NCBI RefSeq assembly: GCF_030643825.1
Contig: NZ_CP101717.1
Coordinates: forward strand, 1,860,001-1,924,000
Origin: Salinispirillum sp. LH 10-3-1
GTDB taxonomy: Bacteria; Pseudomonadota; Gammaproteobacteria; Pseudomonadales; Natronospirillaceae
Direction: 5' to 3'
Length of the DNA: 64,000 nt
Shown here: piece after piece, positions 46,587-56,244 of the stretch
Numbering within the stretch: the stretch's first letter is position 1
Layout: each line of letters starts with the position of its first letter
Program-made: the position numbers and the translations under genes
The notes under the pieces: model-generated
The model's database searches: none
What the model saw: the letters and a program-made list of their open reading frames with translations, nothing else
What the model was told of the DNA's origin: nothing

Positions 46587-47912
46587 ATGACAAGCGTCGA
46601 CACCCTTATTCACGCTGGCTGGATCATCACCATCAATGCCGATAAAGCCGTACTGCAAAACCACTCTCTGGCGATCAAAGACAACCTGATCGCGGCCATT
46701 CTGCCCACTGTTGAGGCGCGCGCGCAGTTCACTGCAACGGAAGAACTGGAACTGACCGAGCACGTATTAATGCCCGGCCTGATCAACATGCACGGTCACG
46801 CTGCTATGGCGTATTTCCGTGGCATGGCCGACGACCTGCCTTTGATGACGTGGTTGAACGACCATATTTGGCCCGCTGAGGGCAAGTGGGTCAGCGCCGA
46901 TTTCGCGCGCGACGGCACCGAATTGGCCATTGCTGAAATGCTGCGTTGCGGTACGACGTATTACGCCGACAACTATTTCTTCGCCGAAGCAACGGTAGAT
47001 ACCATAGTTGACAGTGGTATTCGCGCCCAACTCTGCTTCCCCATCATCGACTTCCCGACCAACTGGGCCGCAACACCGGATGAGCACCTGCAAAAGGGCT
47101 TGGCGCTCGCGGTGCAATATAAAGGTCACGAACAGGTCATGGTTTCTTTGGGGCCGCACGCGCCATACACCGTATCAGATGAACCTTTCCGCAAGATCGT
47201 TGCCGCAGCAGAAGAACACGACATCCTGATTCAAATGCACGTCCATGAAACCCAAGGCGAAGTGGACGACAGCATCAAACTGCACGGCAAGCGCCCGATT
47301 GCACGCCTGAAAGACTTAGGCTTATTGAGCCCTAAAATGCAGTGCGTACACATGACGGCGTTGAACGACGACGACATTCAGATGATCGCCGAAAGTGGTT
47401 CGACCGTGGTGCATTGCCCGGAATCTAACCTCAAGCTGGCCAGCGGCTTCTGCCCCATCGACAAACTGCAAAAAGCCGGTGTTAACGTCACGATAGGCAC
47501 CGACGGCGCAGCCTCCAACAACGATTTGGATATGCTGAGTGAACTCCGCACCGCTGCTATTTTAGCCAAGGCAGCCAGCGGTAATGCCGAAGCCTTGCCT
47601 GCACACGCGGCGCTTGAAGCCGCGACCATCAATGCTGCCCGCGCTCTGCGCCTGGAAGACAAAGTTGGCTCACTTGAAGTCGGCAAATGGGCGGACGTAA
47701 TCGCCATCGACTTCAGCGAACTGGAAAGCCTGCCGGTATACGACCCTGTGTCACACATTGCTTACGCTACCAGCCGCAACCAAGTCACCGATGTCTGGAT
47801 TGGCGGTCGCCGTGTACTGGCCGAGCGCGAGCTGCTGACCCTGGACGCCGAAGCCATAGCGCAAAAAGCCAAGGCGTGGCAGCAGCGCATTGTGGAGGCG
47901 CGTAATGTCTAA
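46587..47912 (+). CDS. mtaD: 5-methylthioadenosine/S-adenosylhomocysteine deaminase
   Basis: A 441-aa TRZ/ATZ-family amidohydrolase. Metal ligands are in GLINMHGHAAMA, QMHVHET and HMTALNDDD with the final Asp in TIGTDGAASNN. MAYFRGMADDLPLMTWLND matches MtaD enzymes, which deaminate methylthioadenosine (and SAH) to inosine derivatives. It overlaps ubiG by 8 bp, an arrangement shared with Pseudomonas (mtaD-ubiG), so naming is well supported by context. Confidence 0.9.
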   Translation: MTSVDTLIHAGWIITINADKAVLQNHSLAIKDNLIAAILPTVEARAQFTATEELELTEHVLMPGLINMHGHAAMAYFRGMADDLPLMTWLNDHIWPAEGKWVSADFARDGTELAIAEMLRCGTTYYADNYFFAEATVDTIVDSGIRAQLCFPIIDFPTNWAATPDEHLQKGLALAVQYKGHEQVMVSLGPHAPYTVSDEPFRKIVAAAEEHDILIQMHVHETQGEVDDSIKLHGKRPIARLKDLGLLSPKMQCVHMTALNDDDIQMIAESGSTVVHCPESNLKLASGFCPIDKLQKAGVNVTIGTDGAASNNDLDMLSELRTAAILAKAASGNAEALPAHAALEAATINAARALRLEDKVGSLEVGKWADVIAIDFSELESLPVYDPVSHIAYATSRNQVTDVWIGGRRVLAERELLTLDAEAIAQKAKAWQQRIVEARNV

Positions 47913-48612
47913 CGTCGACCCGCACGAAGTTGCCAAGTTCGACGAACTGGCATCACGCTGGTGGGACCCGGAAAGCGAATTCAAACCCCTGCACGAGATC
48001 AACCCTCTGCGTGCCGGCTATATAGAAGGTCGGTGTGGTGGTGTAGCCGGCAAACGCATTCTGGACGTTGGCTGTGGTGGAGGCCTAATGGCCGAAGCCA
48101 TGGCGCATCGTGGCGCTGAGGTGCTGGGCATCGACTTGAGCGAAGTAGCCATTCAAGTGGCTACGGCGCACGCCGAGCAAAGTGGCTTAAACAATGTGCG
48201 CTATCGCCTTACTGGCATTGAAGCCTTGGAAGCCGAGCACGATGGACAATACGACATCATCAACTGCTTGGAAATGTTGGAACATGTGCCTGACCCTGCC
48301 GCCATCATTGAGCCGTGTCAGCGTTTACTGAAACCGGGCGGCCAGCTGTTTCTCTCTACCCTCAATCGCAATCCTAAGTCCTTCTTATTTGCGATCGTGG
48401 GGGCCGAATATATGCTGAATTTAGTGCCACGCGGCACCCACGAATTTAAAAAATTCATTCGTCCAAGCGAGTTAAGCGCTTGGTGTCGCGAGTTCGGTTT
48501 TACGCTGCTGGATGAGATGGGCCTCACCTACAACCCGATCACTAAGGCGTATAAGCTGACACCCGATGACGTATCCGTTAACTACATGATCCATGTCTGC
48601 AAAGACGCTTAA
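47905..48612 (+). CDS. ubiG: 3-demethylubiquinone-9 3-O-methyltransferase (bifunctional UbiG)
   Basis: A 235-aa SAM methyltransferase for the two O-methylations in ubiquinone synthesis. The family-specific start VDPHEVAKFDELASRWWDPE is followed by motif I ILDVGCGGGLMAEAMA and LEMLEHVPDP, and the membrane-binding region has LVPRGTHEFKKFIRP. The ATG at 47905 has GGAGG 6 nt upstream; a frame extending 5 codons further is not needed. Confidence 0.96.
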   Translation: MSNVDPHEVAKFDELASRWWDPESEFKPLHEINPLRAGYIEGRCGGVAGKRILDVGCGGGLMAEAMAHRGAEVLGIDLSEVAIQVATAHAEQSGLNNVRYRLTGIEALEAEHDGQYDIINCLEMLEHVPDPAAIIEPCQRLLKPGGQLFLSTLNRNPKSFLFAIVGAEYMLNLVPRGTHEFKKFIRPSELSAWCREFGFTLLDEMGLTYNPITKAYKLTPDDVSVNYMIHVCKDA

Positions 48613-48623
48613 AGGAACCTTCG

Positions 48624-49394
48624 ATGACCAGTAACGTCGCTTATCTCGACCTACAGGACTTTGCACCCTCACATGACCTGCTGCACGAGAAAACCATTTT
48701 GGTGACCGGAGCCGGCAGCGGCATCGGTGCCAGCACTGCGAAAGCCTACGCAGCACACGGGGCCACGGTAATTCTGTTGGGCCGCACACTCGACAAATTG
48801 CAACACACCTACGACGCCATTGTCGAAGCTGGACACCCTGAGCCCATCTTGATGCCGTTTGACTTAGAAACCTCAGACGCCGAACCCTATCACCAAATGG
48901 CCGCCGCCATCGGCGAGCAGTTCGGTGCCCTGGATGGACTGGTGCATTCTGCTGCCGTACTGGGTCAGCGGACGCCACTGTCGAACTACAATCACGGTGC
49001 TTGGGAAACAGTGTTTCAGATCAATGTGCATGGCGCCTTTCATTTGACCAAGGCACTGCTGCCCGTACTAGAGGCCGCACCCGCGCCACGCATCCTGTTC
49101 CTAACGTCCAGCGTTGGGCGCGAAGGTCGGCCGTATTGGGGAGCCTATGCGGCGAGTAAATTCGCCGTGGAAGGTATGGCACAGGTGTTGGCTGGGGAAG
49201 TCGTCACGCACCCTGACTTTTGCGTGAACGTCGTGAACCCCGGCCGTACGCGCACGGCCATGCGCGCCACCGCCTACCCGGGCGAAGACGTTATGACGGT
49301 TCCCGCGCCGGAATCCCACAATGGACTGATGCTCTACCTCATGAGCAGCCATTGCGCTGGCACGAATGGCTTGAGTTTCGACGCGCAGAAATAG
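48624..49394 (+). CDS. yciK: YciK-type short-chain dehydrogenase
   Basis: A 256-aa SDR. The cofactor motif is LVTGAGSGIGASTAKAY, then NVHGAFHLTKALL, catalytic Ser in LTSSVGREG and YAASK (YxxxK). The sequence matches YciK, an oxidoreductase of unknown substrate. It lies 11 bp after ubiG in the same operon; the usual intervening mupP (phosphoglycolate phosphatase-like) is missing. A long hairpin follows. Confidence 0.88.
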   Translation: MTSNVAYLDLQDFAPSHDLLHEKTILVTGAGSGIGASTAKAYAAHGATVILLGRTLDKLQHTYDAIVEAGHPEPILMPFDLETSDAEPYHQMAAAIGEQFGALDGLVHSAAVLGQRTPLSNYNHGAWETVFQINVHGAFHLTKALLPVLEAAPAPRILFLTSSVGREGRPYWGAYAASKFAVEGMAQVLAGEVVTHPDFCVNVVNPGRTRTAMRATAYPGEDVMTVPAPESHNGLMLYLMSSHCAGTNGLSFDAQK

Positions 49395-49404
49395 AGCTAT
49401 TTTA

Positions 49405-49450
49405 CCATGCTAAAGCGGCGGACAACTTCTGCCGCTTTGGCCAAGCATGG
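49405..49450 (+). terminator. hairpin terminator of the mtaD-ubiG-yciK operon
   Basis: An inner stem AAAGCGGC / GCCGCTTT (49412-49438) and an outer stem CCATGCT / AGCATGG (49405-49450) form one long hairpin with a GGCCA bulge, 10 bp after yciK. No clear T-run follows. Confidence 0.65.
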
Positions 49451-49591
49451 CCGCCAATCCTTGCCGATTATTGCTCGCTTCCTGCGCCGACCGTCACCTA
49501 GCCCCTTGTTTTTATTACCTTTTCTGAATACCACAGACGCTGGCACGCTTTTCGCTATTGTTTAAGCAAACCGTTTTCCGGATGAGCGAAC

Positions 49592-50515
49592 ATGGCAACT
49601 TCCAACTCTTCGAGTGGCGTTTCACGTAATAAAAAAGTGACCCATCTTGATCTGAAGAGACCCCAAGACCGTCTACCTGAACGTAGCACGTCGTTTTTGC
49701 GTGAGTTGCGTCTGCGCATCTCCAGCCTGTCGCAAACCACTTTGGAAATCGAAAAAATCGTGCAGTACTTCTTTGATGAAGTGCAAGCGGCTGTTCACGT
49801 CGAAGGTCTTAATTACGTGCACGAAGGCCACAACGTGGCGGTTCAAGTCGGCAGTGCCGAGAAGCACCGAGCCAGCTACCGTTTGAACACCCAGCAATCG
49901 TATTTTGGTGAAGTTACTTTCACACGCCGTAAGCGCTTTTCGGAAGTGGAGTTATCGCGTTTGGAGTCATTGCTGGACCTGTTCGTCTACCCCGTACGCA
50001 ATGGCCTGCAATACCGCGAAGCAGTGCGCTCAGCGCTGACAGACCCGCTGACTGGTGTAGGTAATCGTCTGGGCTTGAGCAATACGTTGCAGAAAGAAAT
50101 TGAAGTGAGTCGGCGTTATGATCGGCCGCTGACCATCATGATGCTGGACATCGACAAATTCAAAAGCATCAATGACATCTATGGTCACGCTGTCGGTGAT
50201 CGCGTTCTGGTCGATGTCACCAACTACATGAAGCAGACCTTACGCGTAGCGGACGCCGTATTTCGCTTAGGCGGAGAAGAGTTTTTGATCTTGCTGGCGG
50301 ACACGTCACTGGATCAAGCAGTAGTCATTGGCGAACGTATTCGCCAGAACATTGAACAGTCACACCAAGGCAGCGACACCAGCCCTTATGTGACTGCGAG
50401 CATCGGTATTGCGGCTTATCAGGCCGACATGAGCAGTGACGATCTACTGAACGCCGCCGACCGTGCCATGTATTCTGCTAAAGAGAAAGGCCGTAACAAA
50501 ATCGAGTGTGCGTAG
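49592..50515 (+). CDS. GGDEF diguanylate cyclase
   Basis: A 307-aa c-di-GMP synthase. The N-terminal 140 residues form a soluble region of unknown type, possibly GAF-like (VQYFFDEVQAAVHVEGLNYV). The GGDEF domain has LTDPLTGVGNRLGL, DIDKFKSINDIYGH and RLGGEEFLILLAD, with the active-site motif GGEEF. RVAD five residues before it is the inhibitory I-site. No membrane segment. Its stop codon TAG is the first three bases of a REP-like element. Confidence 0.93.
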   Translation: MATSNSSSGVSRNKKVTHLDLKRPQDRLPERSTSFLRELRLRISSLSQTTLEIEKIVQYFFDEVQAAVHVEGLNYVHEGHNVAVQVGSAEKHRASYRLNTQQSYFGEVTFTRRKRFSEVELSRLESLLDLFVYPVRNGLQYREAVRSALTDPLTGVGNRLGLSNTLQKEIEVSRRYDRPLTIMMLDIDKFKSINDIYGHAVGDRVLVDVTNYMKQTLRVADAVFRLGGEEFLILLADTSLDQAVVIGERIRQNIEQSHQGSDTSPYVTASIGIAAYQADMSSDDLLNAADRAMYSAKEKGRNKIECA

Positions 50516-50637
50516 GAGCGCAGCACCTTCCATACTGGCGTGCGCGAAGCTCGTCGTAGGAGCGCAGCCCTCTGCGCGAATTCGGCCAGAGGGCTGGCCT
50601 CCTACGGTTAAGGTTCGGCCAGAGGGCTGGCTTCCTA
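50513..50637. repeat. cluster of four REP-like palindromes between the GGDEF gene and rluB
   Basis: Units at 50513-50548 (GCGCA/TGCGC stem with a long loop), 50557-50580 (GCGCAG/CTGCGC), 50581-50604 (GGCCAG/CTGGCC, inverted) and 50614-50637 (same, with one change). The outermost units supply the stop codons of both flanking convergent genes. Confidence 0.9.
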
Positions 50638-51519
50638 CCGACGCTTACTCGGCTTAGGCCGACGATCCGGTTTGGCTGCTGCACCGACACCCGCCCGCTT
50701 TTTCTGCAAACGTTCGGTTTTCTCTTTGATCTTACCGGCCAAGGTTGGCAGTTTAATAGGCGGCAGGCCAACGGAGTCGGCTAAGGTATCGACCACTTTT
50801 TGGTCCAGTTCTTTCCACTGGCCCATACGCAAATCAGAATCCATAAACACGTTACCGTAGCGCACCCGCTTCAAGCGGCTGACTTTAACGCCTTGCGACT
50901 CCCACAAGCGACGTACTTCGCGGTTACGTCCTTCCATAATCACCACGTGATACCAGGTATTGGCTCCCGAGCCACCAAACTCCTGAATGTCGGTGAACTT
51001 CGCCATGCCGTCTTCCAGCATCACACCTTCATGCATGGCTTTCACCATATCCGGATTCACTTCGCCCAGAATGCGCACTGCGTACTCACGCTCGACTTGC
51101 GAGGAAGGGTGCATCAAACGGTTCGCCAATTCGCCATCAGTGGTGACCAATAGCAAGCCAGAGGTATTGATGTCTAAGCGACCAATGGAGATCCAACGGC
51201 CTTCTCCCGGTGGCGGCAAGCGGTCAAACACCGTTGGGCGTCCTTCAGGGTCCTGGCGTGTACACACCTCACCTTCTGGTTTGTTGTATACCAACACGCG
51301 GCGATAAGTGGTGAATGCGGCCACTTCCTTACCGTCGAACATGATCTTGTCTTTGGCCTCTACCCGGTCGCCTAACTTTGCAGGCTTACCATTGACCATG
51401 GCTCGACCGGCTTCAATCGCGGTTTCCATTTCACGACGCGAGCCTAAGCCAGCGCGTGCCAATACTTTTTGCAGTTTTTCGCTCTGCACCGCGTTGTCGT
51501 TATTCGCGTCCGTCGTCAT
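50635..51519 (-). CDS. rluB: 23S rRNA pseudouridine-2605 synthase
   Basis: A 294-aa RsuA/RluB-type pseudouridine synthase. The N-terminal S4 domain is [20 protein letters not shown], the catalytic Asp is in [17 protein letters not shown], and [20 protein letters not shown] is typical. The basic tail ([20 protein letters not shown]) is common in RluB. It overlaps scpB by 20 bp at its start. The stop TAG (50635-50637) is part of a REP-like unit. Confidence 0.95.
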   Translation of the reverse strand: MTTDANNDNAVQSEKLQKVLARAGLGSRREMETAIEAGRAMVNGKPAKLGDRVEAKDKIMFDGKEVAAFTTYRRVLVYNKPEGEVCTRQDPEGRPTVFDRLPPPGEGRWISIGRLDINTSGLLLVTTDGELANRLMHPSSQVEREYAVRILGEVNPDMVKAMHEGVMLEDGMAKFTDIQEFGGSGANTWYHVVIMEGRNREVRRLWESQGVKVSRLKRVRYGNVFMDSDLRMGQWKELDQKVVDTLADSVGLPPIKLPTLAGKIKEKTERLQKKRAGVGAAAKPDRRPKPSKRR

Positions 51520-52492
51520 CGGTATTCTTTTGCTCCAGTAAACCGGCTTGTTGCGCCAGCTTTTGTTGAATAATGGCTAATTGTTCCGCTTCGGTCAGAG
51601 CGGCTTCCCGCTTTTCCGTCTCGGCTGCCGGGGCTGAAACTAAGTCAGACTCCGGTTCGTTCTCGGGTGTTTCGTCCTCTGCCGCGTTCTCAGTATCTTC
51701 CGCTGGGGGACGCAGACTGTGCTCAAATTGTTCGTTCAATTCATCCAGCGTCTGCCAGTGCTCATTGAGCTCTTCATCCAACGCGTGGTCGGCTTCTGCC
51801 GCTTCCTCCTCTTTCAAGCGTGTCAGCATAGCGCTGAACGACACTTCCTTTTCCGCTTCATCTATCTCATCGAATTCCAACTCTGGCTCCAGTTCGGCCA
51901 TGGTTTTAATCTCCGACAGCGGCGGCAAGTCGTCCAACGAGGCCAAACCAAAGTAATCCAGAAACGTCTGCGTGGTGGCAAACAACGCTGGTCGACCGGG
52001 CACATCTCTGTGCCCCACTACCTTAACCCATTCGCGCTCTAAGAGGGTACGCACAATGTTACTGGCGACCGACACACCGCGAACGTCTTCAATCTCACCG
52101 CGCGTAATGGGCTGCCGATAGGCAATCAGCGCCAGTGTTTCCAGCAACGCTCGGCTGTATTTCTTCGGCCGTTCTTCCCAAAGGCGTGATAGCCAAGGGT
52201 GTAAGCCCTTTTTGGTTTGATAACGGTACCCTCGCGCCACTTTCACGAGTTCAATACCACGCTCACCATTCTGCGCTTCTAAGCGCTGCAAAATGGCTTG
52301 AATCTCGCGGCCACTGACAGGCAAGTCCTCACCAAACAGACCACGCAACTCGTCCACGGTAAGTGGACGCCCGGCGGCGAACAAGGCAGCCTCAACCACC
52401 TGCTGTCGCGCATTGTCTTGATCAGGAAAGTGATCAAACCCAGACAGGTGCGGAGCCTCATCTAAGGCGTCATCATCAAACTCATCATTCAT
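51500..52492 (-). CDS. scpB: segregation and condensation protein B
   Basis: A 330-aa ScpB with two winged-helix domains in the first 190 residues ([60 protein letters not shown]). A long acidic, low-complexity C-terminus ([20 protein letters not shown]) follows. It is the kleisin-associated subunit that works with ScpA and SMC in chromosome condensation. The ATG at 52492 (MNDEFDD) lies within the 3' end of scpA, an 8-bp overlap. Confidence 0.93.
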   Translation of the reverse strand: MNDEFDDDALDEAPHLSGFDHFPDQDNARQQVVEAALFAAGRPLTVDELRGLFGEDLPVSGREIQAILQRLEAQNGERGIELVKVARGYRYQTKKGLHPWLSRLWEERPKKYSRALLETLALIAYRQPITRGEIEDVRGVSVASNIVRTLLEREWVKVVGHRDVPGRPALFATTQTFLDYFGLASLDDLPPLSEIKTMAELEPELEFDEIDEAEKEVSFSAMLTRLKEEEAAEADHALDEELNEHWQTLDELNEQFEHSLRPPAEDTENAAEDETPENEPESDLVSAPAAETEKREAALTEAEQLAIIQQKLAQQAGLLEQKNTDDDGRE

Positions 52493-53384
52493 GTTGTTTC
52501 GCTCGCATATGCACTGGTCCATACAATTCAGATTGCAGTACCTCGACCAGATTCTCCTTGGTTAATTCCATCATGGCCAGAAAACTGACCACCACACCCT
52601 GCCGCCCCTCCTCGCGGGTGTAAAGCTCGCTCAAAGAGATCACGTCACGGTTTTGCAGCATATCGAGAATGAAGCTCATGCGTTCACGGGTCGACAGTGC
52701 TTCACGCGACACATGATGCTGCTCGAACATCGCCTGTCGATTGGTTACATGCTTCATGGCCAACAACACTTCCACCCATTGCACAGGAGGATGCTGCACG
52801 CCGCCAATATCGATACTCTCACCGGGCGTGACAAAAAATTCACGCTCTTGGCGTGGCAAGCGATCCAAACGCTCGGCAGCTTCACGGAACTGTTCGTATT
52901 CCTGCAGCCGACGAATCAATTCCGCTCGCGGGTCACCTTCTTCTTCATCTTCGCTGTCACGCCGGGGTAACAGCATGCGTGACTTGATCTCGGCCAGCAT
53001 GGCAGCCATCACCAGATACTCTGCCGCCAGCTCCAGTTGAAACTCCATCATCAAGTCAACATAGGTGGCATACTGGCTAGCGATTTCAAAAACGTTGATA
53101 TCCAATATATCGAGGTTTTGCTTCTTAATCAGGTAGAGCAGCAAATCCAGCGGGCCTTCAAAGGCCTGCAAGAAGACTTCAAGCGCTTCCGGCGGAATGT
53201 AGAGGTCCTGCGGTACATTCGTATAGGCCTCGCCCATCACGATGGCGAAGGGCAACTCGCCTTGCTCCTGTCGGGCAACCTCACGCAGCGCCGCCAAGCC
53301 TTTCACTGGCTGCACCTCGTTGGCAGATTCCGGCGCAGTCGGCTGGTCGTCTATTGGCTGCTCTTCCATCGGCTGTTCATCCAT
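52485..53384 (-). CDS. scpA: segregation and condensation protein A
   Basis: A 299-aa kleisin. The N-terminal SMC-contact region is FEGPLDLLLYLIKKQNLDIL, followed by DLMMEFQLELAAEYLVMAAM and LLPRRDSEDEEEGDPRAELI. The start is placed at 53384 (MDEQPMEEQP), 4 bp after the stop of the yciO gene; longer readings overlap that gene out of frame. It partners ScpB and SMC. Confidence 0.93.
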   Translation of the reverse strand: MDEQPMEEQPIDDQPTAPESANEVQPVKGLAALREVARQEQGELPFAIVMGEAYTNVPQDLYIPPEALEVFLQAFEGPLDLLLYLIKKQNLDILDINVFEIASQYATYVDLMMEFQLELAAEYLVMAAMLAEIKSRMLLPRRDSEDEEEGDPRAELIRRLQEYEQFREAAERLDRLPRQEREFFVTPGESIDIGGVQHPPVQWVEVLLAMKHVTNRQAMFEQHHVSREALSTRERMSFILDMLQNRDVISLSELYTREEGRQGVVVSFLAMMELTKENLVEVLQSELYGPVHMRAKQHE

Positions 53385-53388
53385 AACA

Positions 53389-54009
53389 TCAAGCAAATGG
53401 CTCAATGGGGCCGGCGCCTTCACGCAAGATGACCGGTACGTCATCGAGCAAACTGACCACCGTGGTTGGAATGAAGCCGCAATAGCCACCGTCGATGATC
53501 AAATCCAAGCTGTGTTCTAGCGTTTCGCGAATATCCCACGCTTCAACGCGCGGATCTTCTTCGCCCGGCATGATCAAGGAGGTACTGAGCAGGGGTTCGC
53601 CCAACTCTTCGAGTAAGGCCATGGTGATGGGGTGTTCTGGTATGCGCAGGCCAATTTCACGCTTTTTCGGGTGCATCAGGCGGCGTGGCACTTCGCGCGA
53701 CGCATTCAAGATAAAGGTGTAAGGACCCGGTGTATTGTTTTTCAACAGGCGAAACGCCGAATTTTCTACCTTAGCGTAGGTCGACAGCTCAGAGAGGTCG
53801 CGGCAAATCAAGGTTAGATGGTGACTGTCGTCGATTTGACGAATGGCGCGAATACGATCCACGGCATTTTTATCACCCAGATGACAGCCCAGAGCGTATC
53901 CGGAATCGGTTGGATACGCGACCACACCGCCGTCGCGAATGATCATCACAGCCTGACGGATCAATCGCAGTTGCGGTGTTTCTGGGTGAATAGCAAAAAA
54001 CTGACTCAT
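53389..54009 (-). CDS. yciO: YciO/Sua5-family protein (L-threonylcarbamoyladenylate synthase-like)
   Basis: A 206-aa YrdC-fold protein. VVAYPTDSGYALGCHLGDKN with KREIGLRIPEHP and LLSTSLIMPGEED are the family landmarks. YciO is the stand-alone relative of TsaC/Sua5, with weak or no demonstrated threonylcarbamoyl-AMP synthesis, so the reaction is uncertain. It is first of the yciO-scpA-scpB-rluB operon and has REP-like elements between it and the next gene upstream. Confidence 0.9.
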   Translation of the reverse strand: MSQFFAIHPETPQLRLIRQAVMIIRDGGVVAYPTDSGYALGCHLGDKNAVDRIRAIRQIDDSHHLTLICRDLSELSTYAKVENSAFRLLKNNTPGPYTFILNASREVPRRLMHPKKREIGLRIPEHPITMALLEELGEPLLSTSLIMPGEEDPRVEAWDIRETLEHSLDLIIDGGYCGFIPTTVVSLLDDVPVILREGAGPIEPFA

Positions 54010-54034
54010 GTGTGTTCTCTAAAAATTAATTCTG

Positions 54035-54118
54035 TAGGAGGCCAGCCCCCTAGCCAATGGTTCAACCTTAGGAGGCCAGCCTCTTGGCCGAATGTTCGCG
54101 CAGAGGGCTGCGCTCCTA
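54035..54118. repeat. three REP-like palindromes between the PHP RNase gene and yciO
   Basis: Units at 54035-54057 (degenerate), 54069-54092 (GGCCAG/TTGGCC) and 54095-54118 (inverted, GCGCAG/CTGCGC). The last unit contains the stop codon of the PHP gene. Confidence 0.88.
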
Positions 54119-54988
54119 CGTGGTTCGGAACCGCGTCCACACCGGCACAACATCTTTCGGCAAAGGCGGCACCTTACCTAACGCCAACCAGCGCTGCTCA
54201 TCGTGGTGGAAATCACTGCCCGAAGAACCGGCCAATTCATGGTCTTGCACCAGTTGCACCAAGTGCTGACGCATGTCCGGCATCACGCCGGGCACCCCGA
54301 TTTCAATTGCCTGACCGCCGGCCTCAGCGAAATCAGCGACCAACCGCGTGCGTTTGGTGCGCGTCATCTTGTAGCGATGCGGGTGCGCCAACACGGCTTG
54401 ACCACCTGCCGCTGTGATCCACTGCACCACTTGGCCTAATTCAGGCCACTCGTTCTTTACATCGCCTACTTTGCCAGCTCCCAGGTATCTTTTAAAGACT
54501 TGGGCGACATTCTTAGCTTGCTGGCTTTCAACCAGATAGGCCGCTATGTGCGGACGTCCTATACTCGCGGCGTCATCCTGCTGGCTCAGCCACTCACGCA
54601 CCCCCACAAAGCCTTCGCGCTCTAACTTATCTGCAATGCGCCGAGCACGGCGTGCGCGCGACCGTACTTGAGCTTTTTCCGCTTCAAGGCTGGCCGGTGC
54701 ATTCAAATCAAAGTTGAGACCCACCACATGAATCAAGTAGCTGCCCCAAACAGCCGACCACTCGACGCCGGACACATAGTTGATTGACTGCGTTTTTGCG
54801 ACGGCGAACGCTTCTTCCTGCCCGCGGAGTGTGTCATGATCTGTGACACTGAAATACTTTAATTCTGCCGACTGCGCACGCGCCATTAACTCCGCGATGG
54901 GCAATGCCCCGTCGGAGTGTAGGCTATGGCAGTGCAAGTCGACCGCATCGTAACGAGGGTCAGCAGGAGCGTGGACAGTATCGGACAT
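54116..54988 (-). CDS. rnm: PHP-domain 5'-3' exoribonuclease (RNase AM/YciV type)
   Basis: A 290-aa PHP phosphoesterase. Metal ligands are visible in DLHCHSLHSDG, VTDHDTL, GVEWSAVWGSYLIHVVG, LAHPHRYK and GSDFHHDE. The Escherichia coli homologue YciV trims the 5' ends of rRNA and degrades short RNAs. The ATG at 54988 (MSDTVHAPAD) is chosen because the upstream extension is low complexity and runs into a REP-like unit. Its TAG stop lies in another REP-like unit. Confidence 0.88.
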   Translation of the reverse strand: MSDTVHAPADPRYDAVDLHCHSLHSDGALPIAELMARAQSAELKYFSVTDHDTLRGQEEAFAVAKTQSINYVSGVEWSAVWGSYLIHVVGLNFDLNAPASLEAEKAQVRSRARRARRIADKLEREGFVGVREWLSQQDDAASIGRPHIAAYLVESQQAKNVAQVFKRYLGAGKVGDVKNEWPELGQVVQWITAAGGQAVLAHPHRYKMTRTKRTRLVADFAEAGGQAIEIGVPGVMPDMRQHLVQLVQDHELAGSSGSDFHHDEQRWLALGKVPPLPKDVVPVWTRFRTT

Positions 54989-55091
54989 GGTGATTAAACT
55001 GGGCGACGCAGATGATCGCAACTCTGATGCATGAAGGGCCACAGTATAAGGCATCAGTCCCGGTTTTCTTAACACTATTTTAAGGCAGCTG

Positions 55092-55201
55092 TTCGCGCAG
55101 AGGGCTGCGCTCCTACGGCTAAGCACATGGGAACGACTGTTCGCGCAGAGGGTAGCGCTATTGCAGCCAAGTACCTGTAGGAGGTCAGCCCCCTGACCGA
55201 A
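55092..55201. repeat. three REP-like palindromes upstream of yciI
   Basis: Units at 55092-55115 (GCGCAG/CTGCGC), 55140-55164 (degenerate) and 55178-55201 (GGTCAG/CTGACC). They fill the gap between the divergent rnm and yciI genes. Confidence 0.85.
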
Positions 55202-55231
55202 TCAAGAAAGAATACATAAGAAGGAGTCACG

Positions 55232-55531
55232 ATGTACTACGCCATTATGTCGCAGGATGTTGCAAACAGCCTGCCTTTGCGTCAAAAAGCTCGACCCGAT
55301 CACCTTGCACGACTGGAAATTCTCCGTGATCAAGGTAAATTATTGCTCGCCGGACCACTCCCAGCCATCGACTCCGAAAATCCCGGTGACGCTGGCTTTA
55401 CTGGTTCACTCGTGGTCGCCGAATTTGCTTCGCTGGCAGCGGCTCAGGAATGGGCAGATGCAGATCCTTATATGGCTGCTGGCGTGTATGCCAGAGTATC
55501 CGTTAAACCTTTTAAGAAAGTATTACCTTAA
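55232..55531 (+). CDS. yciI: YciI family protein
   Basis: A 99-aa ferredoxin-like (alpha-beta barrel) protein. [40 protein letters not shown] and [20 protein letters not shown] match YciI, whose conserved His-Asp pair (H24 in PDHLA; Asp in ADADPY) suggests an enzyme, but the reaction is unknown. AGGAG lies 5 nt before the ATG. It starts a plus-strand group that continues to mnmC. Confidence 0.92.
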   Translation: MYYAIMSQDVANSLPLRQKARPDHLARLEILRDQGKLLLAGPLPAIDSENPGDAGFTGSLVVAEFASLAAAQEWADADPYMAAGVYARVSVKPFKKVLP

Positions 55532-55539
55532 GGTCATTT

Positions 55540-56238
55540 ATGAAAACCTCGCCTCTGAACAAACGTCTTTTCAAATCCGTGTTGTTGTGCTGCTTGGTAG
55601 CGCTGTCGGCCTTGTCGGTAACCGCCACCGCACAAACACGCTACATCGGTGATGAGCTGCGCGTACCTTTGCGCACTGGCCCCTCTATAGAGTTCCGTAT
55701 TATCAATGCGGGCATTCCTAGCGGATCACAGTTGACCCTGCTGGATACGAATGATGAAGGCACATGGTCGTTTGTGCGCTTCAATAATCAAGAAGGTTGG
55801 TTGCAGTCACAGTTTGTGGTGAACCAGCCCATCGCGCGGGATCGACTGGCAGCCGCACAAGCCGAACTGGCGACACTGCGTACTCAATACACCGAACTGC
55901 AACAACAGTTTAACGACCTCCGTGATGACCGCATGGCAGTAGACTCCCTGTATCAATCACTGGAGCAAGAGCGTGATGCAGCCCTGGCTGAAGTCGAACG
56001 CATTCGCGACGTATCCGGTAACGCCATCCAATTGGATGACCGCAATCGCGAACTGGTAAACCGCAACCGTGTTCTGGAAAACGAGAACGACCAACTCCGT
56101 CGTATGAATGAAACATTAGAAGACACCAGCAGCCAGTGGAAGATGATCGCCGGCGGTGGCTTGGTATTGGCTGGCCTGATCACCGGCCTGTTACTGCCTA
56201 TTTTGATGCGTCGTCGACGCAGTGATGGCTGGGCTTAA
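55540..56238 (+). CDS. TIGR04211-type SH3-domain protein (YgiM-like)
   Basis: A 232-aa exported membrane protein. A signal peptide (LLCCLVALSALSVTATA) precedes a bacterial SH3 domain (YIGDELRVPLRTGPSIEFRI to VRFNNQEGWLQSQFV). A long coiled coil (about residues 100-195) and a C-terminal membrane helix (MIAGGGLVLAGLITGLLLPI) with basic tail (LMRRRRSDGW) follow. Role in the envelope is unknown. It follows yciI after 8 bp. Confidence 0.9.
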   Translation: MKTSPLNKRLFKSVLLCCLVALSALSVTATAQTRYIGDELRVPLRTGPSIEFRIINAGIPSGSQLTLLDTNDEGTWSFVRFNNQEGWLQSQFVVNQPIARDRLAAAQAELATLRTQYTELQQQFNDLRDDRMAVDSLYQSLEQERDAALAEVERIRDVSGNAIQLDDRNRELVNRNRVLENENDQLRRMNETLEDTSSQWKMIAGGGLVLAGLITGLLLPILMRRRRSDGWA

Positions 56239-56244
56239 TCCCCC

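Noticed and set aside
48472-48978. 168-codon minus-strand frame across ubiG and yciK
   Set aside because: It spans two well-supported genes in antisense and has an Arg/Cys/Trp-rich shadow composition.
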